64,000 bases of DNA from Rhodospirillaceae bacterium (lineage in GTDB: Bacteria > Pseudomonadota > Alphaproteobacteria > UBA8366), in NCBI GenBank assembly GCA_002716125.1, contig PAZH01000023.1, positions 99,771 through 163,770 of the forward strand, written 5' to 3'. Made by a program: the position numbers and the translations under genes. Numbering within the stretch: position 1 is the stretch's first letter; each line of letters starts with the position of its first letter. Shown in pieces: positions 18,379-27,413 of the stretch. A model generated the notes under the pieces. That model searched no databases. It worked only from the letters and a program-made list of their open reading frames with translations, and was not told the origin of the DNA.

Positions 18379-19461
18379 ATGCGCCCACTCGAATTTGGTT
18401 GGTTCGTCCCGACCAGTGGTGACAGTGAAGCTTTTGGAGATCCGTCGGCGACAATCGACGTCAGCGACGATCATCTTCGGCGTGTAACGCAGGCGGCGGA
18501 GAAAGCCGGTTTCGAATATCTTCTGACGCCGGTCGGACGCCAGTGTTGGGAAGCTTATATCCTCGGCGCTTTCTTGGCGGCGGACAGCTCCAAGATCAAA
18601 CCGCTGATCGCGGCGCGACCTGGATACGTCAACCCGGTTCTCTTGGCGAAGATGATTTCAACCTTCGATGTGATGTCGAACGGTCGCATCTGCGTCAACC
18701 TGATCGCGGGGCAGTCGGAAATTGAGATCGTGGAAGAAGGCATCAAGTACAAGAAAGAAGACCGTTACGTGCTCATGGATGAAGAGGTCACAATCCTGAA
18801 GGCGCTGTGGACGGCAGACGAACCGCTGCATTTCGAAGGACAGTTCCATCAATTGAAAGGCGCGACGATCCTACCGAAACCGGTGCAAAAGCCATATCCG
18901 AAGTTCTATCTCGGCGGCGGTTCGGAAGAAGCATGGAATCTATCCGCCAAGCATTCCGACGTGCATTTATTTTGGGGCGATACACCAGAACGGATTGAGG
19001 AGAACATCAAGGATATTCGTGAACGTGCGGCGGTGCACGGCCGGCGGGACGATATCGGTTTTGGCATGCGTCTCCAGATCATTTGCCGCGAGACGGAGGA
19101 AGAGGCGATGGAGGCGGCCGACCGTCTGATCCGAAATATTCCGGAAGCGGCTCGTGAACTTCTAAAGAAAGACACATCGGAATCTGTTGCCAATCAGCGC
19201 GTCCAACAATTGGCGGCGGAGAAGGGGCTTTGGATCGCACCCCATCTTTGGACGGGCCTGACGCGGTTCCGCCGGGGTGCCGGGATCGCCGTCGTCGGCA
19301 ATCCACAGCAATGTGCGGCGACGCTGCAGCGCTTTATCGATGCTGGTTGCCATTCCTATTGCCTCTCTGGCTATCTGCACCACGAAGAGGCCGAGCGCTT
19401 CGGCCGGATGGTCCTGCCGTTATTGGCAGAACAAAATCCGGGAATGGTAAAGGCAGCTTAG
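18379..19461 (+). CDS. LLM-class flavin-dependent monooxygenase (SsuD-like)
   Basis: Bacterial luciferase-like TIM barrel of 360 residues, closest in look to FMNH2-dependent alkanesulfonate monooxygenase: EFGWFVPTSGDSEAF at the start, GFEYLLTPVGR, ISTFDVMSNGRICVNLIAG (the usual NIVxG block), and PYPKFYLGGGSEEAW. It would use reduced FMN and O2 to oxidise a small organic molecule; sulfonates are a reasonable guess, supported weakly by the TauA- and TauD-like genes elsewhere in the window. No flavin reductase or ABC transporter is adjacent. It converges with the TPP-enzyme gene (2 bases between stops), so it is a single-gene unit. Confidence 0.85.
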   Translation: MRPLEFGWFVPTSGDSEAFGDPSATIDVSDDHLRRVTQAAEKAGFEYLLTPVGRQCWEAYILGAFLAADSSKIKPLIAARPGYVNPVLLAKMISTFDVMSNGRICVNLIAGQSEIEIVEEGIKYKKEDRYVLMDEEVTILKALWTADEPLHFEGQFHQLKGATILPKPVQKPYPKFYLGGGSEEAWNLSAKHSDVHLFWGDTPERIEENIKDIRERAAVHGRRDDIGFGMRLQIICRETEEEAMEAADRLIRNIPEAARELLKKDTSESVANQRVQQLAAEKGLWIAPHLWTGLTRFRRGAGIAVVGNPQQCAATLQRFIDAGCHSYCLSGYLHHEEAERFGRMVLPLLAEQNPGMVKAA

Positions 19462-19463
19462 CG

Positions 19464-21110
19464 TCAACCGCGTACGCGCGGCAGGTTGAGGACCGAGCTC
19501 CACGGATCGGGCATTTCGCCAACCGGCGCTTCGATTAGGACCGGCGCATCCATCTTGAAGGCTTCTTCGATCCGGTCCTGCAATTGCTCCGGTGAGGTCG
19601 CTTTCAGTCCCGCCACGCCGAAACTCTCTGCCAATCTGCAGAAGTCGGGATTGGTAAGGTCGCTCGCGATCGTTCGGTTACCGTAGCTGAGCTTCTGGAT
19701 ACGTTGAACATTGCCATAAGCCCCGTCGTTGAAGACCACAGCGACAAGGTTGATGTTGTGCCGTACAGCGGTCGCCAGCTCCTGGACGTTGAACATGAAT
19801 CCGCCGTCACCGTTGATCGAAAGGACGGGTGTATTTGGACGTGCGACCTTGGCGCCGAGACCGGTCGCGTACCCCCAACCGAGCGTGCCTTGGTAGCCGG
19901 AAGCGATAAAGCTCCGCGGATTGTAAACCGGCATAGCGAGGCGGCTGATATAGCTGACCTGCGTGAGCTCGTCGATGAAGACGCCATCCTCCGGCAATGC
20001 ATTTCGGATAGCGTCGATATACGCCAACTGGGGCGCGAGGGGAGCGAGCATCTCCATCGTCTTGGCGCGGGCTTCGTCCAGCTCGTCTTTCCGCGAGGCC
20101 CGTTTTGCGTTGTGTTTCGGCAGAGCGTTGGCCAAAGCGGTCAGGACGGTGGCGGCATCACCGACGATACCGATATCCGGTTTGTTGATCCGGTCCATTT
20201 CTTCGGCGGAAAGATCGATACGGATCATCTTCAAGTCACTGTCCGTGCCCCAAAGCTGCTGGTGGGGCTGCATACGCGTGCCGACTCCGAGCACGACGTC
20301 GACATCCTTCCAAAGGCGATGACCCGTTGGCATGGTGATCGATAGGTGGTGTCGGGAATCCAGGACACCGCGCCCGAGGCGGAAACTGCAGACCGGCGCC
20401 TCCAACATCTCGGCGACTTCACGGACTTCAGCACTGGCTTCCTGTGCACCCCCGCCGACGACGATCATCGGATTCTTCGCAGCGCCGAGCATCTTCGCGG
20501 CAGCTTCGACCTTGTCTATATCGACGTCGACGACCGTTTCCTCGGCCGGCCCGCTAGGCGGCGTGACCGGTGCCGCGCGGCCCCAAACATCCATCGGACA
20601 CTCAAGCCCGACGGGACGGGGGCGTCCGGCACCAAGTTGCCGAAAGGCTTCTTGGGTGAGCCGGGCAGCCTCTGTCGGCCCTTCGATGCGTTCCGCCCAC
20701 TTCGTCATTGTGCGGAGGATACCCATCTGGTCGCGGATCTCATGAAGCAGGCCGTAGCCGCGGTCGATCGTGGCCAACGGAATTTGGCCAAGCAGTGCTA
20801 GAACCTTTGAACTCATGCTATAGGCGGTTGCGAGCGCCGTTGATGCGTTGAGGAAACCGGGACCGGGGACGACGCAAAATGCCGACGGCTTCCCCGTCGC
20901 TTGCGCCGCGCCAAGTGCCATATAAGCGACCGCTTGTTCATGCCGTGTATGAATGGGGCGGATTTCATCCGTGCGTGCGTGCAGGGCGTCGAAGAACAAA
21001 TCGTTCTGAATGCCAGGCAAGCAGAACAAAGTATCGATCCCATTGCGGACGAGGCCGTCGACGACGGCTTCACCGGCGGTCATGGTTTTGGTTTCGGCTG
21101 CGTTTGTCAT
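19464..21110 (-). CDS. Thiamine-diphosphate-dependent enzyme (acetolactate synthase-like)
   Basis: 548 residues with the three ThDP-enzyme domains. The catalytic glutamate is E58 in HTRHEQAV, followed by the FCVVPGPG turn; the central domain (about 190-330) has MIVVGGGAQ; the ThDP/Mg motif G-D-G-G begins at 434 and ends with the asparagine of VVFNDGAYGN. It belongs to the broad decarboxylase/carboligase group and the substrate is not clear; the usual acetolactate synthase small subunit is absent. The ATG at 21110 lies 10 bases after the hyuB stop; a longer frame to 21197 would overlap hyuB. It is the third gene of a hyuA-hyuB-TPP unit. Confidence 0.85.
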   Translation of the reverse strand: MTNAAETKTMTAGEAVVDGLVRNGIDTLFCLPGIQNDLFFDALHARTDEIRPIHTRHEQAVAYMALGAAQATGKPSAFCVVPGPGFLNASTALATAYSMSSKVLALLGQIPLATIDRGYGLLHEIRDQMGILRTMTKWAERIEGPTEAARLTQEAFRQLGAGRPRPVGLECPMDVWGRAAPVTPPSGPAEETVVDVDIDKVEAAAKMLGAAKNPMIVVGGGAQEASAEVREVAEMLEAPVCSFRLGRGVLDSRHHLSITMPTGHRLWKDVDVVLGVGTRMQPHQQLWGTDSDLKMIRIDLSAEEMDRINKPDIGIVGDAATVLTALANALPKHNAKRASRKDELDEARAKTMEMLAPLAPQLAYIDAIRNALPEDGVFIDELTQVSYISRLAMPVYNPRSFIASGYQGTLGWGYATGLGAKVARPNTPVLSINGDGGFMFNVQELATAVRHNINLVAVVFNDGAYGNVQRIQKLSYGNRTIASDLTNPDFCRLAESFGVAGLKATSPEQLQDRIEEAFKMDAPVLIEAPVGEMPDPWSSVLNLPRVRG

Positions 21111-21120
21111 GTTTCGTATC

Positions 21121-22803
21121 CTATGATTTGCCGGTGATGTATCCGTCTTTGAGGTCATTCTCTGTGGCGGCCTCGTCCCGCTCCTGCGGGTGACCATAGC
21201 CGCCGGAGCCGGGCGACTCCATAATCACTTGGCCGCCGGCGGGGACATCGAAAGCCCCCTTGCTTGGGAGGACGCGTTCCGTGCCGTCGGGGTGTTTAAG
21301 CGTGGCTTTGCTTGGGCTTCCGTTTCCGCCGCCAGCGACACCGAAGGGGGGCGATTTGGTGCGTTCCATGCAGACGGTCGCACGGGCGGTGTTCTCGAGG
21401 ACGGTCCAGGCACGCCGGGTGCCGAGGCCGCCGCGGTACTTTCCTTGCCCGCCGCTGTCCGGGATAAGCTCATAACAGTCGACGCGCAGTGGGAAACTCA
21501 TTTCGAGCGCTTCGATCGGCGTGTTCATGGTATTGGCGATGCCGGAGGAGAGGGCGTTGATGCCATCCTTATTGGGACGTGCACCAAATCCGCCCTTTAC
21601 GGATTCGTAACTAACATATCGACCGCCTGTCCGGTAATCGACGCCGCCGAAAGTCATAATGGCCGACGTGCCTTGGCTGCATGCCATGACGCGTTCGGGC
21701 ATGACGTCGGCGAGCGCCCCAAATGTCATGTCGGCCACACGGTGAGACATCTCGTGATTGGCGTAGACGACGGGCGATGGGAACGCCGCATTGACGACCG
21801 AGCCCTCGGGGGCCGTTACCTTGATCGGCCGCCAGGTACCAGAGTTGGCGGGAATGAGGCCGTCCGGATCGACAATCATTTTGAGTGAACAATAGACGCC
21901 GGACGCTGTGACGGAGAGCGGTGCGTTCATCGGGCCCGGCACGGCGGGGGCGGTGCCGCCGAAATCGACTTCGATCTCCGAGCCGCGCTTCGCGATTTTC
22001 ATACGAATGGTAAAAGCGGCGTCTTCTGTCTCGCCTTGCTCGACGATACCGTCGCCGTCGCAAAAGTCCTCAAAACTTCCTTCGCCGTCCGGCAGCTCTG
22101 CCAGGAGGGCTCGCATCATGCGCTCCGAGTAGTCGAGGACTTCCTGCATGATTTCCGTAAGCCGCTCGCCGCCGTATTTAGCGGCCAAATCGGACAATCG
22201 CTGGCTCGCCCGTCGGTTGGAGGCAATCTGTGCGCTGAGGTCGCCCCAACGCTCGTCGGGTGTGCGGACATTCGCCCGTATAATCGCCTCGACGTTCCGG
22301 TCGAGTTCGCCTTTGTCGTATATGCGCACTGGAGGAAGTCGAAGACCTTCTCCATAGACTTCCGTCACCGCGCCGTAGCTGCCCGGAGTGGCGCTGCCGA
22401 TATCCGGCCAATGAGCGCGCACGCAGCCAAACCCGAGCAATCGGCCTTCATAGAAGGCGGGGCCGACGACATTGACGTCCGGCAAATGCGAGCCGCCGAA
22501 ATAGGGGTCATTGTGAATGAACACATCGCCGTCATGGATATCGTCGCCAAAGGCCTGGATCACCGCGCGCACTGCGTCTGGCATCGAGCCGAGATGGATT
22601 GGCAGATCCGGGCCTTGCGCCACCATGTCGCCTTTCGCGTCGAAGATGCCGCAGGAATAGTCGCCCGCGACTTTCAGGACTGGCGAATAGGCGGTTTTGG
22701 CGAGGACGATCTTCATCTCCTGGGCCGCCTTGAGCAGGCTGTTCTTGACCACTTCGAACGTTGCGGGATCGGTCTTGCTTCTGTTTGGCGATGTGTCAGG
22801 CAT
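21121..22803 (-). CDS. hyuB: Hydantoinase B / oxoprolinase subunit
   Basis: Beta subunit of an ATP-dependent N-methylhydantoinase/oxoprolinase/acetone-carboxylase-like enzyme. Family marks: DPATFEVVKNSL at the start, GDVFIHNDPYFGGSHLPD (metal-type His/Asp region), VYGEGLRLPPVRI, and the Gly-rich end PDSGGQGKYRGGLGTRR and SPGSGGYGHPQERD. Length (560 residues) is normal. ATG 22803 chosen; 22827 would add 8 residues. The catalytic alpha subunit is encoded 114 bases upstream, across a repeat element. Cyclic amide opening is the general role; the true substrate is unknown. Confidence 0.92.
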   Translation of the reverse strand: MPDTSPNRSKTDPATFEVVKNSLLKAAQEMKIVLAKTAYSPVLKVAGDYSCGIFDAKGDMVAQGPDLPIHLGSMPDAVRAVIQAFGDDIHDGDVFIHNDPYFGGSHLPDVNVVGPAFYEGRLLGFGCVRAHWPDIGSATPGSYGAVTEVYGEGLRLPPVRIYDKGELDRNVEAIIRANVRTPDERWGDLSAQIASNRRASQRLSDLAAKYGGERLTEIMQEVLDYSERMMRALLAELPDGEGSFEDFCDGDGIVEQGETEDAAFTIRMKIAKRGSEIEVDFGGTAPAVPGPMNAPLSVTASGVYCSLKMIVDPDGLIPANSGTWRPIKVTAPEGSVVNAAFPSPVVYANHEMSHRVADMTFGALADVMPERVMACSQGTSAIMTFGGVDYRTGGRYVSYESVKGGFGARPNKDGINALSSGIANTMNTPIEALEMSFPLRVDCYELIPDSGGQGKYRGGLGTRRAWTVLENTARATVCMERTKSPPFGVAGGGNGSPSKATLKHPDGTERVLPSKGAFDVPAGGQVIMESPGSGGYGHPQERDEAATENDLKDGYITGKS

Positions 22804-22821
22804 TGCCGTGATCTCCGGTAA

Positions 22822-22906
22822 CCTCATCCTTCGACAGGTTCAGGTTGAGGTATCTACACGAACAACGTGCCAAAATGCCCTCATCCTGAGCCTGTCGAAG
22901 GATGGG
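22822..22906. repeat. Inverted pair of dispersed intergenic repeat
   Basis: Two copies in opposite orientation (22822-22850 and 22878-22906) of a 26-29 base unit built on CCTGTCGAAGG with flanking CCTCA and TGAGG. Together they can fold into a long hairpin. The same unit recurs at 48071-48143. It lies in the hyuA-hyuB gap and may stabilise or attenuate the transcript. Confidence 0.8.
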
Positions 22907-22917
22907 CGTACCGTACC

Positions 22918-25008
22918 TCATTGCGTTTCCTCCCCGCGGGTAATGCGGATAAAGCCGCGCGCGTCGACGCGGCCGCGCCAGCCAGGCGGAATGACGATTG
23001 TGCTGTCTAACGATTCAATGATCGCGGGGCCTTTTATTGTCGAGCCCGCCGCAAATCGGTCGCGATTAAGGACGGGTGTCTCGATGTTGCCGGTCTTGGG
23101 GAACCACGCCATCCGGTTGGCTTTAAAGGAGTCGCGTCCGTCGGTCGTCTTCTGTCGGATGGGAAGGTTCGGGAGTTGGCCCGTCGCGGTGAGACGCAGA
23201 GTCACAATTTGGACAGACTCTGCCTCGTTCTTGTGGCCGTATGTCTGCGCATGGCGTTCATGGTAGCCGTCCGCGAGTTTCTTAAGGCTGCCGTGATCGA
23301 CGCGTTCGCCTTCGAGCGGAACGTTCAGTTCGTACGCTTGGCGCGCATAGCGCAGGTCTGCGGAGCGCTGAAAGACCCATTGATCTTCCGGAACGCCGGT
23401 GTTGGTTAGCATCGCTTTTGCACTCTCGATCATCTCGTCCCAGAGCGCCGCGAGTTGCGCCGGTTCCGTCCCTGTGAGCGGCGCGAAATGGGTCTTGGCG
23501 TAATCGCGACGGATATCGGTGCCGACAAGACCGAGGGCTGAGAAGCCGCCTGGTATCGGTGGGATCACGACTTCAGGAACATCGAGTTCTTCCGCTAGCG
23601 CAACGGCATGAAGCGGGCCGGCGCCGCCGAACGCAATTAAGCCGAACTCTCGCGGGTCGTGGCCGCGTTCGACCGATACCACCCGCAATGCGTCGGCCAT
23701 ATTGTTGTTCACAATCGAAATGACCCCCGCCGCGGCTTCCGAGACGGTCTGTCCGAGCGGGTTCGCAATTTTCTCTTCGAACGCGCGAACGGCGCCGTCG
23801 TAATCGATGGACATCCGGCCTCCAAGGAGCGATCCCGCATCGAGATATCCCAAGACGAGATTGGCGTCCGTGACTGTCGGCTCCGTTCCGCCACGGCCAT
23901 AGCAAACGGGTCCGGGTGCGGCGCCCGCGCTGCGGGGGCCGACGCGGAGGGCGCCGGCGGGATCGATCCAGGCGATACTGCCGCCACCGGCGCTGACCTC
24001 GGCTAGGTCGATGACCGGAACCCGGATCGGGTGTCCGGTGCCGTGCAGCCAGCGATTTTGACTGCCTTCACCACCGCCCACTTCATACTCGGCTGTGGTT
24101 TCGATATGTCCGTCGCGAATGAGTGCGGCTTTCGCCGTAGTGCCGCCCATGTCGAAGGAGAGAAGATTGTTCTTATTGATTTGATTGCCGACGAGTGCGG
24201 CGGCGATGACGCCGGCGGCCGGTCCCGATTCAACCACCGCTGCTGGCATCCGGAGGGCCTCCGCGACGTCGACGACCCCGCCGGCCGATCCCATTACATG
24301 CAATCCCGGCAAATCGAGACTACCGACCGCCTCTTCGAGGCGTGAAAGATACGAGTCGAGTATCGGACCGACATAGGCGCATACAGCCGTCGTGCTGGTG
24401 CGCTCGAACTCGCGGATTTCCGGTAAAACCTCCGAAGAGAGGAAAATCGAAGCATCCGGCAAGGCGGTACGCAGACGTTCGCCGAGCGCCTTCTCATGTG
24501 TATCGTTGAGAAACGAAAACAGAAGTGAGACCGCAACGGCGTCGACGTCGAGGGATTTGATCTCCTCGACCAAATCGTCGATTTCGGTATCGGCCAAGGG
24601 CGTGACCACATCGCCTTGAGCGTCGATACGTTCGGTGATTTCAAAGCGGCGGTGTCGCGGGACGAGTGTCGCGGGTGGGTCTTGGAAAAGGTCGTAGAGG
24701 TCAGATCTGGATGAACGTCTCAGTTCCAAGATATCGCGGAAGCCTCTGGTCGCGATGAGAGCTGTTCGCGCGCCTTTTTCTTCCAGAATGGCGTTCGTCA
24801 CGACGGTCGTTGCGTGGGAAAGAAGGCTGACGTCACCGGGCGGGACGTCATAGGTTTCGATTGCCTCCCGCAGTGCATTCACCACGCCTTGGCCGAAATC
24901 CTCCGGCGTGGTCAGTGTCTTTGCGATGCCGATCGCACCGCTTCCCTCATCGACCAAGGCGGCATCCGTAAAAGTGCCTCCAATATCGACGCCGATCCGC
25001 CAGGTCAT
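22918..25008 (-). CDS. hyuA: Hydantoinase A / oxoprolinase subunit
   Basis: Alpha subunit with an ASKHA-type ATPase fold. The phosphate loop D-I-G-G-T-F-T-D is at about 8-15, followed by SLLSHATTVVTNAI (hydantoinase A N-terminal domain). The second ATPase part has SGPAAGVIAAA, FDMGGTTAKAAL and EVSAGGGSIAWID, and a C-terminal domain starts after about residue 510. Length 696. The ATG at 25008 has GGAG 6 bases upstream. With HyuB and the TPP enzyme it forms a three-gene minus-strand unit, divergent from the GrdB-like selenoprotein gene (114 bases between starts), which hints at shared control. Confidence 0.93.
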   Translation of the reverse strand: MTWRIGVDIGGTFTDAALVDEGSGAIGIAKTLTTPEDFGQGVVNALREAIETYDVPPGDVSLLSHATTVVTNAILEEKGARTALIATRGFRDILELRRSSRSDLYDLFQDPPATLVPRHRRFEITERIDAQGDVVTPLADTEIDDLVEEIKSLDVDAVAVSLLFSFLNDTHEKALGERLRTALPDASIFLSSEVLPEIREFERTSTTAVCAYVGPILDSYLSRLEEAVGSLDLPGLHVMGSAGGVVDVAEALRMPAAVVESGPAAGVIAAALVGNQINKNNLLSFDMGGTTAKAALIRDGHIETTAEYEVGGGEGSQNRWLHGTGHPIRVPVIDLAEVSAGGGSIAWIDPAGALRVGPRSAGAAPGPVCYGRGGTEPTVTDANLVLGYLDAGSLLGGRMSIDYDGAVRAFEEKIANPLGQTVSEAAAGVISIVNNNMADALRVVSVERGHDPREFGLIAFGGAGPLHAVALAEELDVPEVVIPPIPGGFSALGLVGTDIRRDYAKTHFAPLTGTEPAQLAALWDEMIESAKAMLTNTGVPEDQWVFQRSADLRYARQAYELNVPLEGERVDHGSLKKLADGYHERHAQTYGHKNEAESVQIVTLRLTATGQLPNLPIRQKTTDGRDSFKANRMAWFPKTGNIETPVLNRDRFAAGSTIKGPAIIESLDSTIVIPPGWRGRVDARGFIRITRGEETQ

Positions 25009-25122
25009 GATTTTCTCCACAACTTGATTAGAAGAGTAAGGTATTGGTTCGAAGCCGAATTCCCAGCCATTTTTGTACTGATTTTGCTTGCTCCCGAGAC
25101 CGATACGCCTAACTCACCTCTC

Positions 25123-26337
25123 ATGGTTCGATTGAGCGATTTAGACCCGGGTTCCGCAAAGCACCTCCTCGATAAGGAATGTCCGCCCTTCGAGACGTCG
25201 CCGTGGGTAGAGGGACCGCCCGTGGCGGAGCGCCGCGTTGCGATTGTGACGTCAGCGGGGCTGCATCGCCGCGACGACCAAAACTTTGCGCTGCGGGATC
25301 TTAGTTATCGGGTGATACCCGGTGATATCGACACCGCCGAGTTGGTAATGACACAAAGTTCCGTGAACTACGACCGGACCGGCTTTCAGCAGGACGTGAA
25401 CGTCGTCTTTCCAATCGATCGGCTGCGCGAACTGAAAGACAATGGTGAGATCGGCGAGATTGCCGATTATCACTATGCGATCAACGGTGCGGGTTGGCTG
25501 CCGCATGAGATCGAGGCGACGGCACGGGAAATGGCCGGGTTGTTGAAGGAGGACCGTGTCAATGCTGTCCTTCTGGTGCCGGTCTGACCGAATTGTACAC
25601 GCGCCGTCGGTGCGACCGCGCATTATCTCGAAGAAGAAGGGTTCGCAACCGCAGGTATTAGTCTCGTGCGCGATAATACGGTACGCTTGCGTCCGCCGCG
25701 CTTCCTCTGGGTCCCGTTCGAATTGGGCCGGCCTTTCGGGGCACCGGATGAACCGGAGTTTCAAACCCGTGTTCTGCGCGATGTCTTGGCCTTGTTCGAG
25801 CATGCGGGCCCATCCCCGGTATTGGAAGACTTTGCGGACGATGCGCCCGGACAAGACATGGATATGACTGGGTGGACCTGTCCTATACCGTTGCCGAAAA
25901 CGTCCGATTCCGAAACACCTGAGCTTCTGTCGTCCGTCTTGTCGGAGATCGAAAGCTTGGCCCCATGGCATCAAATCGGTGTCGAACGTCGGGGGCGTAC
26001 GGCGACGGGCGTTCTTGGCATTCCGATCGACGCGGTTGCGACCTTCTTGCACGATATCTTCGAACGTGTGCCAGAGAGTCCGAAAGACGGTGTGCCCGTC
26101 GGACAGGCGTTCCGCCAGGGATGCGAAGAATTGAAGACCTTCTATCTGGAAGCGGCAACGGCGAAACCGGGGGCGGCGAAGAGCCATGAATTGGCCGATT
26201 GGTTCTGGGGCGGAACAGCCGGCGGTCGGCTCTTGCTATCGCTGCATCCCGCCGCTTTAGAGAGCGCTGACGAAGGAATCAAACAAGTCGCCCAAGGCCA
26301 GATGGTGCCACGCGCGCAGAAGCACCGATTGGGCTAG
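25123..26337 (+). CDS. GrdB/PrdB-family selenoprotein (Sec at TGA 25585-25587)
   Basis: Reading the in-frame TGA at 25585 as Sec joins two frames into one 404-residue protein of the glycine/sarcosine/betaine reductase component B family (GRDB). The active-site motif becomes V-P-V-U-P-N-C-T-R-A with Sec155 and Cys158 (UxxC redox pair). Before it are RRVAIVTSAGL and SSVNYDRTGFQQDVNVVFP; after it are HYLEEEGFATAGISLVRDN and RPPRFLWVPFELGRPFG, all in the same frame. Known GRDB enzymes reductively cleave C-N bonds in anaerobes; the alphaproteobacterial branch has no proven role and no grdA/grdC genes are here. The part of the open frame upstream of 25123 is antisense to hyuA and is excluded. A SECIS-like hairpin and a downstream terminator are present. 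Confidence 0.9.
25585..25621 (+). promoter_or_regulatory. Bacterial SECIS-like element of GrdB-like gene
   Basis: After the TGA (25585-25587), GCGCcGTC (25601-25608) pairs with GACcGCGC (25614-25621), one C-C mismatch, closing a 5-base loop GGTGC at 25609-25613, which is +22 to +26 from the TGA. Stem position, loop size and the leading GG fit the bacterial SECIS pattern and resemble the element at 15286-15330. Confidence 0.72.
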
Positions 26338-26363
26338 GGGACTACCGGTCTGGCGGGACCCGC

Positions 26364-26386
26364 GCTATCTTTCTCGATAGCTTTTA
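26364..26386 (+). terminator. Hairpin plus T-run after GrdB-like gene
   Basis: GCTATC (26364-26369) and GATAGC (26376-26381) form a 6-bp stem with loop TTTCTC, followed directly by TTTTA. A modest Rho-independent terminator that would separate the selenoprotein gene from the TauD-like gene 31 bases on. Confidence 0.5.
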
Positions 26387-26416
26387 TGTGCGTGTCTCTT
26401 TGCAACGGATGAGACC

Positions 26417-27388
26417 ATGGTCGAGATGATTGAAGAGAAATTTACCGGCCCCATGGTGTGGGATGCGGAAACGCCGTTTCCCAATGATGGTATCGCGACA
26501 CTCGACGATACCTGTCAGGCCGAAATCGCGGCGGTTGCGCAACTGTTGCGCGACAATCCCTTGCCGACCGAAGCTTTGATGCCGGGTGATTTCGATATGC
26601 CCGCCTGTAAGACGGTGATGGAAGGCGTGCGAGAGACGGTCGATAATGGAACCGGTTTTGCGGTTGTCGACCGGCTCGACGTGGACGGACTCGGCCGCGA
26701 TATCGCGACAAAAATCTATTGGCTCTTGATGTCCATGACGGGCCGTCCCGTCGCCCAGAAGTGGGACGGCACGATGGTCTACGACGTGCACGATACCGGC
26801 GGGAAAGCGACACCCGGTAGCGGTATCCGCTCGTCCAAGACGAATGGCGGACAGGGATTTCACAACGACAATGCGTTCAACTTGCCGCCGGATTTCGTCG
26901 CATTGTTCTGTTTGCAAACGGCCAAGAAAGGCGGCGTCAGCGGCATCGTCAGTTTCGAGAGTGTTTATAACAAGCTGCTCGAAGAACATCGCGACGTGCT
27001 AGAGCGCCTTTATCAACCATTCCATTTCGACCGGCAGATGGAACATTCACCGGATGAAGAGCGGCTTTCTTATAACCCGATATTCGAAGTGGATGGCGAT
27101 GCATTGAACGTGCGCTTCTCGCCGCGCTTGGTGGAACATGGCTATCAAATGCGGCAAGAGCAGATCGACAAGGACGCGCGGGCTGCCATCGATGCGCTGT
27201 GTCGGACCACCGAGATCGATAATCTCTGCAAACGCTTTGAATTCCAGCGCGGCCAAATCCAAGTGGTCAACAATCGTCGCCTTGGCCATCGTCGCACCGC
27301 TTTCCGGGATTGGGATGAACCCGAGAAGCGCCGCCATCTTGTTCGTATCTGGCTCCGTAAATCGGGCCGACCGTTTTATCAGGGCTAA
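26417..27388 (+). CDS. TauD/TfdA-family Fe(II)/2-oxoglutarate dioxygenase (divergent)
   Basis: 323 residues. The facial triad is visible as H149-N-D151 (GGQGFHNDNAFN) and H291 (RRLGHRRTAF), with a likely 2-oxoglutarate-binding arginine near R310 (HLVRIW). The GFHNDN form and the extra N-terminal 60-80 residues set it apart from the four WHTD-type TauD genes in this window; it looks more like the gamma-butyrobetaine/clavaminate-type branch. An oxygenase acting on a small carboxylate or amino compound is likely, but the substrate is unknown. ATG 26417 or 26426. Starts 25 bases before the next TauD gene, so operonic. Confidence 0.8.
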   Translation: MVEMIEEKFTGPMVWDAETPFPNDGIATLDDTCQAEIAAVAQLLRDNPLPTEALMPGDFDMPACKTVMEGVRETVDNGTGFAVVDRLDVDGLGRDIATKIYWLLMSMTGRPVAQKWDGTMVYDVHDTGGKATPGSGIRSSKTNGGQGFHNDNAFNLPPDFVALFCLQTAKKGGVSGIVSFESVYNKLLEEHRDVLERLYQPFHFDRQMEHSPDEERLSYNPIFEVDGDALNVRFSPRLVEHGYQMRQEQIDKDARAAIDALCRTTEIDNLCKRFEFQRGQIQVVNNRRLGHRRTAFRDWDEPEKRRHLVRIWLRKSGRPFYQG

Positions 27389-27413
27389 CTGGCCCGAAGG
27401 GGAGGAGACAACC

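Noticed and set aside
24814..25122. Upstream extension of the GrdB-like gene
   Set aside because: It is open but entirely antisense to the start of hyuA, and the protein it adds has no family match; the normal start is at 25123.
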